From contig DAOVGH010000070.1 of NCBI GenBank assembly GCA_030672485.1, forward strand, positions 1-18,244: 18,244 nucleotides of DNA, in the 5' to 3' direction. Source of the DNA: Desulfobacterales bacterium. Lineage in GTDB: Bacteria > Desulfobacterota > DSM-4660 > Desulfatiglandales > B25-G16. Numbering within the stretch: position 1 is the first letter of the stretch; every line of letters starts with the position of its first letter. The translations under genes were made by a program, and so were the position numbers. The notes under the pieces were generated by a model. The model was not told the DNA's origin. It saw nothing but the letters and a program-made list of their open reading frames with translations, and did no database searches. Positions 6,346 through 13,081 of the stretch are shown one piece after another.

Positions 6346-8778
6346 ATGGCGAGGACTATCAAAAAGTGTGCGGCGATTGGTGCTGGAGTGATGGGGGCGG
6401 CTATTGCCGCTCAATTAGCCAATGTGGGCTTTGAGACAATTCTTCTTGATATTGTTCCCACTGAATTGACAGACGATGATAAGAACAAGGGGCTTAACAA
6501 GGAAAGTGAAGAATTTAGGAATAAACTCGCACAAGACGGATTAAGCACGGCGCTGAACTCAAAGCCAGCGTCCTTTTATGTACCAGAAGGTGCCAACCTG
6601 ATCACCGTCGGCAACATGGAAGATAACATAGGATGGCTAAGCGATGTGGACTGGATCATCGAAGCAGTGGTGGAAAGGCTGGATATCAAAAAGAGCGTTT
6701 TTGAAAAGATTGAAGCGGTTTTGAAGCCCGGAACCATTGTGACCTCCAATACCTCCGGTATATCGGCCAAGGCTATGTGTGAAGACCGGTCCAAAGACTT
6801 TCAAAAGCGTTTTGCTATTACCCACTTTTTCAATCCCCCGAGATACATGAAACTCCTAGAGATTGTACCAGGCCCTGACACCCTGCCTGAAGTCATTCAG
6901 ATCTTGGCCGAGACATGTGAGAACGGCCTTGGAAAGGGGCTCGTTCATGCCAAGGATACACCAAATTTTGTAGCCAACCGGATCGGCGTCTATGGCATGT
7001 TTTGTGTGATCAGAGTACTGATGGACCTGGGATTGACTATCGAAGCTGTGGATGAGCTGACTGGACCCGTGGTAGGCAATGCCAAAAGCGCCTCCTTCAG
7101 GACAGCAGACCTGGTCGGCCTTGATACGCTGCTTCACGTAGCGGAAAATGTGTACGAAGGAGCACCTGACGATGAAAACCGGGAGATGTTCAAGGCCCCT
7201 GATCTTCTTAAACAGATGATTGGCAAGAGGCTTCTCGGCGAAAAGACCGGGCAGGGGTTTTACAGGAAGACAGAGGACAGCGAAGGCAAAAGGGTAATCC
7301 TTTCCCTGGATTACAAAACCCTAAAGTATAGGCCCCGGGAAGAGGCAAAGCTGGCTTCGTTGGAGGCGGCGAAAGAAATTTCAGGAACGTCGGGAAGGAT
7401 AAGGTCGCTTTATTATGCTGATGACATTGCAGGGGAGTTCACCTTCCGTACTCTGACAGAAAGCCTCATCTACTCAGCCAACCGGATTCCGGAAATTGCT
7501 GACGATATTGTAAATGTGGATAACGCCATGAAGTGGGGTTTTGGTCGGAAGATGGGACCTTTTGAGACCTGGGATGCCATTGGGGTAAGTGAATCCGTGA
7601 CGAAAATGAAAGAGGCGGGGTACCAGATCCCCATCTGGGTCCAGGAGATGCTCAAAGGCGGGAAGGAGTCTTTTTACAAGAGAGAGGCCGGGAAGCTGTA
7701 TTTCTATGATCTGGCCTCAAGGGATTACAAGGAGGTTCCGGTAAAGCCAGGGGTTATCCTTCTGCCTTCCCTCAAGGATCGGGAAAGGGAGGTGGCCGGC
7801 AACAAGGGTGCCAGCCTGATCGACATCGGTAATGGGGTTGCCTGCATGGAGTTCCATACCAAGATGAATGCCATAGGCGATGATATTGTCAATATGATTA
7901 TTAAGGCGGCCGACATCGTATACAGGGATTTTGAAGGCCTGGTCATCGCCAATCATGCTGATAATTTCTCCGCGGGGGCCAACCTGTATATGATTCTGTT
8001 CGCGGCCCAGGAGGAGGAGTGGGATGACCTGGAATGGGCAGTCAAGACATTTCAGGACGGATTGATGAAGCTGAAATATTTAGACAAGCCCGTTGTGGCA
8101 GCGCCAGCAGGAATGGCCCTTGCAGGTGGATGTGAAATCTGTCTGGCCGCAGATCGGATTCGCTACGCCGCGGAGACCTACATGGGTCTTGTAGAGGTTG
8201 GTGTCGGTTTAATCCCTGCTGGCGGAGGGACCAAGGAGTTGCTCCTACGAAATACGGAACACCTTTTCGAGGTACAGAAGGAGGGGGTCTATCCAAGGCA
8301 GATAGAGTTGATGCCTTTTATCGCCAGGGCCTTTGAGACCATTGCCCTGGCAAAGGTATCCACATCCGGTCCAGAGGCGGTGAAACTCGGTTACCTGAGA
8401 CCAACGGACAAAATGACCGTTAACCGAGATTTTCTGATAGAGGATGCTAAAAAGACGGTTCTGGCTATGAATATGGAGGGTTATACTCCGCCTAGGCCTT
8501 TGGAAGAGATCCGTGTTGCAGGCGAGAATACCTTTGCCATGATAAAGCTTGCCCTCTGGACATTGCATGAGCAAGGCTATGCTACTGATCATGACGTGAC
8601 TGTGGCAACCAAGGTGGGCTACGTCCTATGCGGTGGGAATGTACTCACGGATACCAAAGTGAGTGAGCAGTACCTCCTGGATCTGGAAAGGGAGGCCTTT
8701 TTGAGCCTGTGTGGTGATCCAAAGACCCAGGCCAGGATTCAGCACATGCTGACCACAGGTAAACCGCTTAGGAACTAG
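6346..8778 (+). CDS. fadN: 3-hydroxyacyl-CoA dehydrogenase / enoyl-CoA hydratase FadN
   Basis: An 810-residue bifunctional beta-oxidation enzyme: it hydrates trans-2-enoyl-CoA and oxidises L-3-hydroxyacyl-CoA with NAD+. Domain order is dehydrogenase first (Rossmann part about 6-200, helical part about 205-450), hydratase last (about 483-700). This is the FadN order, the reverse of E. coli FadB. Visible are NAD-binding GAGVMG (12-17) with D35, NTSGIS (135-140), and dehydrogenase residues H160, E172 and N211 in THFFNPP, LLEIVPG and NFVANR. The crotonase part has both catalytic glutamates, E597 in GGCE and E617 in GLVEVGVG, 20 residues apart as in FadB. ATG 6346 is chosen over ATG 6342 because GGAGG lies 7 bases before it and the second frame is open. 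It is first in the operon, 50 bases before fadA. Confidence 0.94.
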   Translation: MARTIKKCAAIGAGVMGAAIAAQLANVGFETILLDIVPTELTDDDKNKGLNKESEEFRNKLAQDGLSTALNSKPASFYVPEGANLITVGNMEDNIGWLSDVDWIIEAVVERLDIKKSVFEKIEAVLKPGTIVTSNTSGISAKAMCEDRSKDFQKRFAITHFFNPPRYMKLLEIVPGPDTLPEVIQILAETCENGLGKGLVHAKDTPNFVANRIGVYGMFCVIRVLMDLGLTIEAVDELTGPVVGNAKSASFRTADLVGLDTLLHVAENVYEGAPDDENREMFKAPDLLKQMIGKRLLGEKTGQGFYRKTEDSEGKRVILSLDYKTLKYRPREEAKLASLEAAKEISGTSGRIRSLYYADDIAGEFTFRTLTESLIYSANRIPEIADDIVNVDNAMKWGFGRKMGPFETWDAIGVSESVTKMKEAGYQIPIWVQEMLKGGKESFYKREAGKLYFYDLASRDYKEVPVKPGVILLPSLKDREREVAGNKGASLIDIGNGVACMEFHTKMNAIGDDIVNMIIKAADIVYRDFEGLVIANHADNFSAGANLYMILFAAQEEEWDDLEWAVKTFQDGLMKLKYLDKPVVAAPAGMALAGGCEICLAADRIRYAAETYMGLVEVGVGLIPAGGGTKELLLRNTEHLFEVQKEGVYPRQIELMPFIARAFETIALAKVSTSGPEAVKLGYLRPTDKMTVNRDFLIEDAKKTVLAMNMEGYTPPRPLEEIRVAGENTFAMIKLALWTLHEQGYATDHDVTVATKVGYVLCGGNVLTDTKVSEQYLLDLEREAFLSLCGDPKTQARIQHMLTTGKPLRN

Positions 8779-8828
8779 GGTTTCTAGACTCACCGGATAT
8801 AAGAAACAGCCGTAGGGAGGAAGACAGG

Positions 8829-10013
8829 ATGAGAGAGGCCGTGATTGTTGCCGCCTGCAGAACAGCAGTCGGGAAGGCCCCTCGAGGGGCACTGAAGGAT
8901 ACTCGCCCGGAGCAGATGGGATGTGCAGTGCTGGGTGATCTGCTCAAAAGGGCAGGGGGCCTGGATCCCATGCTCATTGATGATGTGATTATTGGATGTG
9001 CCTTTCCTGAGGCCACCCAGGGGCTCAACCTGGGACGCGTCCTGGTAACGTCTATGGGCTGGCCAGATCGGGTCCCGGGCATGACAGTAAACAGATTTTG
9101 CTCCTCCGGGCTCCAGGCTATTGCCATTGGCGCTGAAAAGATCATGTGCGGTTTCTCAGATGTGGTAATAGCCGGTGGAGTGGAGAACATGAGCCAGATC
9201 CCTATGGGGGGAAACATGATGTATCCCAACCCGGCTTTGGTAGATATGAGACCTGGCTCGTTCACCGGCATGGGACTCACTGCCGAAAATGTAGCGGAAA
9301 AGTACAATATCAGCCGTGATGAACAGGATGAATTCGGGGCCAGGAGTCAACAGAAGGCTGAGGCTGCGATTAAGGCTGGTCGGTTCAAGAGCCAGATTGT
9401 TCCTTTGAAGGTCAAAAAGCAAAACCAATTGCCTAACGGGCATTTTGAGTTCGAAGAGGTGATCTTTGATACAGACGAGGGCATGCGCACCGGCACGACA
9501 AAGGAGGGTATCGCCCATATTAGACCTGCCTTCAAACCAAGCGGTACGGTGACGGCCGCGAATTCTTCTCAGATGAGCGATGGTGCAGCAGGGGCTGTGC
9601 TCATGTCCAAGAACAAGGCCAAGGAGTTGGGCCTGAGGCCTATGGCTACGTTCCGGTATCATGCCGTTGAGGGGTGTGAGCCGGAATACATGGGTGTGGG
9701 ACCGTCAGTGGCCGTTCCCAAGGTGCTCAAGATCGCCGGCATGACCCTTGATCAGATGGAATTGATTGAGCTGAACGAGGCATTTGCTGCCCAGTCCATC
9801 TATTGTATTAGCAAGCTGGGGATGAATGAGGGGATTACCAACGTGAATGGCGGTGCCATTGCCTTAGGTCATCCCTTGGGATGCACAGGCGCAAAATTAA
9901 CAACCCAACTTGTCTATGAAATGCAGGGCAGAGGGCTTCGGTGGGGATTGGTCACCATGTGCATCGGGTTTGGCATGGGAGCCGCTGCTGTCTTTGAGAT
10001 AGAGGATTATTAA
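8829..10013 (+). CDS. fadA: Acetyl-CoA C-acyltransferase (3-ketoacyl-CoA thiolase) FadA
   Basis: A 394-residue thiolase, the usual length. It cleaves 3-ketoacyl-CoA with CoA to acetyl-CoA and a shortened acyl-CoA, the last step of the cycle. Catalytic residues are all visible: nucleophile C91 in NRFCSSGLQ, H348 in GGAIALGHPLG, and C378 in TMCIGFGMGAA, plus the NEAF motif at 316-319. The signature GGVENMSQIP (about 117-126) is typical of degradative thiolases. The ATG has GGGAGG at 8 bases spacing. It lies between fadN and fadE on the same strand and presumably forms a complex or at least a functional unit with FadN. Product direction (degradative rather than acetoacetyl-CoA synthesis) is inferred from operon context. 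Confidence 0.95.
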   Translation: MREAVIVAACRTAVGKAPRGALKDTRPEQMGCAVLGDLLKRAGGLDPMLIDDVIIGCAFPEATQGLNLGRVLVTSMGWPDRVPGMTVNRFCSSGLQAIAIGAEKIMCGFSDVVIAGGVENMSQIPMGGNMMYPNPALVDMRPGSFTGMGLTAENVAEKYNISRDEQDEFGARSQQKAEAAIKAGRFKSQIVPLKVKKQNQLPNGHFEFEEVIFDTDEGMRTGTTKEGIAHIRPAFKPSGTVTAANSSQMSDGAAGAVLMSKNKAKELGLRPMATFRYHAVEGCEPEYMGVGPSVAVPKVLKIAGMTLDQMELIELNEAFAAQSIYCISKLGMNEGITNVNGGAIALGHPLGCTGAKLTTQLVYEMQGRGLRWGLVTMCIGFGMGAAAVFEIEDY

Positions 10014-10033
10014 TTGAAAAAGGAGTGCAAAAA

Positions 10034-11827
10034 TTGGCAAAGGAAAGGCTTTTTAGAGGCGGGGAATTCTTAATTACGGATGCCCAACCGGAGGAAGTTT
10101 TTACCCCTGAGGATTTTACCGAGGAACAGCGCCTGATTGGCAAATCAGCCGCGGAATTCGCTTTGGGCGAGCTTGAACCGAGAAGGGAGGAACTTCAGGA
10201 GCTAAATCCAGAATTGGTAAAGAGCCTTTTAAGAAAGGCGGGCGAACTCGGTCTTCTCTCTGTAGATATCCCGGAGATGTATGGGGGGACAGAATTGGAC
10301 AACGTCAGCTCTGTGCTAGTTGTAGAGCGAATCATGCAGGGAATAGCCGCATTCGATATAGCCTATGGTGTTCAAACAGGTATTGGAAGTCTGCCCATCG
10401 TTTTTTTTGGGTCCCCGGAGCAAAAGAAAAAATACCTTCCAAGGTTGGCCACCGGAGAGCTAATCAGTGCCTTTGCCCTGACAGAGCCCGAACACGGATC
10501 CGATGCACTCACTGCAGAAACCACGGCGGTTTTATCCGAGGATGGCAAACATTACATCTTGACAGGGCAGAAGCAGTTCATCACCAATGCAGGGTTTGCT
10601 GACCTCTTCCTCACCTATGCCCAGGTTGACGGAACAAAGTTTACTGGCTTTATCGTGGAGCGTAAATGGGACGGTGTCTCGGTAGATGAGGAAGAGAAAA
10701 AGATGGGAATTCATGGTACCTCTACGCGACCTGTCATCTTCCAGGATGTCAAGGTACCCGTGGAAAATGTCCTAGGAGAGATCGGCCGAGGCCACGTGGT
10801 TGCCCTTAATACGCTCAATATCGGGAGATACAAGTTGGGCCCAAGCACGGTTGGAGGAGACAAACTTCTGATTGCCGAGGCAGTAAGATATGCCAAGAAT
10901 AGAATCCAGTTTGGGAAACCTATCTGCGAGTTTGGCCTGATAAAACATAAGATCGCTGAGATGGTTATCAAAACCTATGTAAATGAGAGTATGGTCTATC
11001 GCACTGCGGGTCTACTTGATCTAGCCTTGGAGGGAATTGACCCTTCTAAAGAGGATGCGGGTGAGAAGACAGCTAAGGCCCTAAGGGAGTATGCCTTAGA
11101 GTGCTCCATAAATAAAAACTTCGGCTCAGAGGTGCTTGATTATGTGGCAGATGAATGCGTGCAGATCATGGGTGGTTATGGTTACATACAGGACAACCCG
11201 GTGGAGTGCGCTTATAGGGATTCCAGGATCAACCGCATCTGGGAAGGGACCAATGAGATTAATCGCCTTTTGATTGTGGACATGCTTATGAGGGCGGCCA
11301 TGAAGGGAGAGCTTCCCCTTCTTCAGGTTATTAAAAAGGTGGCGGGAGAGCTTCTCAGTTACAGGCCGGAGATAGGCGTGGAAGAGGGAGTTCTTGAGAA
11401 GGAGGGGAAAATGGTGGCTATGGCAAAGAAGATAGGCCTCCTGGCCGCTGGCGCAGCGATCCAGAAATACATGGATAGGCTTGGAAACGAACAGGAAATT
11501 GTTGCCCTGATAGCTGATATTATTATCGAGATCTTTGCCATGGAGAGTGCATTCTTGAGGGCCCTGAAAAAGGTACAAAGGGAAGGTGAGGAGAAATCGA
11601 GGATACATATTGCTGCCACCCAGGTTTACATCAATGATTCATTCCCACGGGTGGATATGATGGCAAAACAGGTCTTTGCTGCTGTTAGCGAGGGTGAAGA
11701 ACTCAGAACCCAGTTAATGGCTCTTAAAAAATTGGCCCGCTTTGCCCCGGTAAACACCATTGCCCTTAGGAGAAAGGTTGCAGATAGCATCATTCCCGTT
11801 GCCCGCTATGATCTGACTAGGGCATAA
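10034..11827 (+). CDS. fadE: Acyl-CoA dehydrogenase FadE (FAD-dependent, VLCAD-like length)
   Basis: It oxidises fatty acyl-CoA to trans-2-enoyl-CoA, feeding FadN; electrons would pass to ETF or a similar carrier. About 597 residues, with a core dehydrogenase of about 410 and a C-terminal helical extension of about 180 as in VLCAD and Bacillus FadE. Blocks seen: EEQRLIG and LRKAGELGLL (N-terminal helices), AFALTEPEHGSDA and ITNAGFADLF (FAD/substrate middle domain), IGRYKLG, then QIMGGYGYIQ and RDSRINRIWEGTNEINRL. The Glu of WEGT is the catalytic-base position (residue 404 from this start). I place the start at TTG 10034 because AGGAG (10021-10025) is 8 bases before it and the product then begins MAKERLF, as in relatives. 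The in-frame GTG at 10025 overlaps the RBS. The gap to fadA is only 20 bases. Confidence 0.93.
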   Translation: MAKERLFRGGEFLITDAQPEEVFTPEDFTEEQRLIGKSAAEFALGELEPRREELQELNPELVKSLLRKAGELGLLSVDIPEMYGGTELDNVSSVLVVERIMQGIAAFDIAYGVQTGIGSLPIVFFGSPEQKKKYLPRLATGELISAFALTEPEHGSDALTAETTAVLSEDGKHYILTGQKQFITNAGFADLFLTYAQVDGTKFTGFIVERKWDGVSVDEEEKKMGIHGTSTRPVIFQDVKVPVENVLGEIGRGHVVALNTLNIGRYKLGPSTVGGDKLLIAEAVRYAKNRIQFGKPICEFGLIKHKIAEMVIKTYVNESMVYRTAGLLDLALEGIDPSKEDAGEKTAKALREYALECSINKNFGSEVLDYVADECVQIMGGYGYIQDNPVECAYRDSRINRIWEGTNEINRLLIVDMLMRAAMKGELPLLQVIKKVAGELLSYRPEIGVEEGVLEKEGKMVAMAKKIGLLAAGAAIQKYMDRLGNEQEIVALIADIIIEIFAMESAFLRALKKVQREGEEKSRIHIAATQVYINDSFPRVDMMAKQVFAAVSEGEELRTQLMALKKLARFAPVNTIALRRKVADSIIPVARYDLTRA

Positions 11828-11843
11828 GAAGGGTTCAGCGACC

Positions 11844-11901
11844 AGCAATCAGCGGTCAGTGGCACCCTGACCCACAAGTCAAGAACTGATAGCTGAATGC
11901 T
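11844..11901. repeat. Imperfect palindromic intergenic repeat (REP-like)
   Basis: AGCAATCAGCGGTCAGT (11844-11860) and ACTGATAGCTGAATGCT (11885-11901) are inverted copies with 14 of 17 positions matching, separated by 24 bases. The AATCAGCGGTCAG / CTGATAGCTGA vocabulary resembles the short dispersed palindromic repeats often seen between genes in Desulfobacterota genomes. It follows fadE by 16 bases and could stabilise or end the fad transcript. Confidence 0.5.
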
Positions 11902-11923
11902 TACTATGCAAGATAGCTCTGCT

Positions 11924-11950
11924 GAAAAAGGATGGAATCTTGCCTTTTTC
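11924..11950 (+). terminator. Possible weak terminator after the fad operon
   Basis: GAAAAAGG (11924-11931) pairs perfectly with CCTTTTTC (11943-11950) around an 11-base loop. There is no T-run after the stem (AAGGATCTTG follows), so factor-independent termination would be weak. It separates fadE from the next gene, which has a promoter-like TTGACA immediately downstream. Confidence 0.3.
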
Positions 11951-11957
11951 AAGGATC

Positions 11958-11986
11958 TTGACACCTTTTCCTCGTATATGTTAAAA
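11958..11986 (+). promoter_or_regulatory. Candidate promoter for the Glu-rich protein gene
   Basis: A perfect TTGACA (11958-11963) is followed after 17 bases by TTAAAA (11981-11986), a 3/6 match to the -10 box. The predicted start near 11993 leaves a leader of about 38 bases before the ATG at 12031. The good -35 and the distance from fadE suggest that the acidic-protein gene is a separate transcription unit. Confidence 0.35.
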
Positions 11987-12030
11987 GGAAAAAATCTCTA
12001 TTATAAATAACCATAAATAGGGGGATGGTC

Positions 12031-12948
12031 ATGGCCAAGGATAATGACACTACAAAAGATCCAAATGATAGCAAGGATGAAGATCTCCTTGGCTTCGACT
12101 TTGATGAAGATCTTTTAGGTGAAGAGGGAGAGGGAAAAGAGAAAGAAGAGGAAATTATAGATCTCGTTGATGTCGTTGAAGAGGGCCGTGCACCTGAATT
12201 GGTTGAGGAAGATTTAGAAGGCTTGGAAGAGCTTTTGTCCGAGGAAGAAGAAGTCACAAAAAAAGAAGAGGCTCCATCTGAAGAGGAGAAAGAGGTTGCG
12301 GAGGGAGTTCCGTCAGAAGAGGCTCAGGTGAAAGAGGAGGTTGATGAAGCAGTTGAGGGCGAGGAGCTCGGCGCCGAGCGCCCATCCGGTCAAGAAGAAG
12401 AGGCCGAAGGAGAAAGCGTTCTTATGGAAAAGATGGGGGGGACTCTTGCAGAGGAGGCAGAACCCTCTATAGATCTGGAAGAAGAGATTAAGCTGGATGA
12501 GGGGTTAGAGGGACTCGAGGAAATAATCTCTGAAGAGGAAGAAAAAGTTGCGGAGGAGATTGCAGAGGAGGCCGAACCATCTCTGGATTTAGGGGAAGAG
12601 ATTAAGCTGGATGAGGGGTTAGAGGGACTAGTCGCTGAAGAGGATACAGGGGAGCCAGAAGAAGAATTGCCCGAGGAAGCAGTTGAGAAGGAAGATCAAG
12701 TCAGCGAGGAGGCTCCCAAAGAGGTCTCTCCTGAAATGCCGCCTACTGGAGAAATAGTGGAGGAAGAAGAGGAGGCCGTCAAAGAGGAGGCTCTGCCCAT
12801 CTCAGAGGAAAAGATTGAGGCTATTCTGACAAAGGTGGTAAGCAGTGTTTTGGAAAAGATAGCCAGGGAGGTTATACCTGAAGTAGCCGAAAAGATTATC
12901 AGGGAGGAGATAGATGTCCTGAAGAAAAGTATCACGCCTGAGGATTGA
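12031..12948 (+). CDS. Highly acidic repeat-containing protein of unknown function
   Basis: About 305 residues, overwhelmingly Glu and Asp, with no signal peptide or membrane segment; it is probably cytosolic and largely disordered. The N-terminus carries DEDLLGFDFDEDLLGEEGE. The middle contains two copies of an AEEAEPSxDLxEEIKLDEGL unit 38 residues apart. The last 50 residues change character to an amphipathic helix, IAREVIPEVAEKIIREEIDV, similar to C-terminal helices seen on assorted Desulfobacterota regulatory and chemotaxis-associated proteins. The ATG at 12031 is preferred to the one at 12025 because GGGGG (12020-12024) abuts 12025 but is 6 bases from 12031. An acidic disordered stretch with a C-terminal oligomerising helix recalls scaffold proteins such as PopZ, but no homology is claimed. 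Its neighbours, fadE and valS, give no clue. Confidence 0.8.
   Translation: MAKDNDTTKDPNDSKDEDLLGFDFDEDLLGEEGEGKEKEEEIIDLVDVVEEGRAPELVEEDLEGLEELLSEEEEVTKKEEAPSEEEKEVAEGVPSEEAQVKEEVDEAVEGEELGAERPSGQEEEAEGESVLMEKMGGTLAEEAEPSIDLEEEIKLDEGLEGLEEIISEEEEKVAEEIAEEAEPSLDLGEEIKLDEGLEGLVAEEDTGEPEEELPEEAVEKEDQVSEEAPKEVSPEMPPTGEIVEEEEEAVKEEALPISEEKIEAILTKVVSSVLEKIAREVIPEVAEKIIREEIDVLKKSITPED
12448..12630 (+). repeat. Two-copy tandem repeat, 114-bp period, within the acidic gene
   Basis: The copies start at 12448 and 12562. The segment 12481-12515 is identical, base for base, to 12595-12629 (35 bases), and the 30-odd bases before it are similar with scattered, mainly third-position differences. The period is exactly 38 codons, so the frame is kept. 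The pattern suggests a fairly recent in-frame duplication. Confidence 0.9.
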
Positions 12949-12969
12949 TATTTTACTTTTCCTTAGAAT

Positions 12970-13022
12970 AAATGGGCACAAAGGCACGTAAGGAATTTCC
13001 AAGAATGTCGTTGTGCCCATTT
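12970..13022. promoter_or_regulatory. Long inverted repeat upstream of valS
   Basis: AAATGGGCACAA (12970-12981) and TTGTGCCCATTT (13011-13022) are perfect 12-base inverted arms around a 29-base loop. It lies 21 bases after the acidic gene stop and 60 bases before the valS ATG. There is no T-run after the second arm (GATTATCG follows), so it is not a standard terminator. It might be an RNA hairpin processing or attenuation element for valS, or a terminator aided by Rho. No T-box features are visible. Confidence 0.5.
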
Positions 13023-13081
13023 GATTATCGTATGTCCATTTGTCCTGAAATAGATAGAGCGAAATAAAGGAGCGTCATTTT

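Noticed and set aside
8768..9307. A 179-codon minus-strand ORF over the fadA start
   Set aside because: It is antisense to a clear thiolase gene, and its length follows from codon bias of the real frame. No family features.
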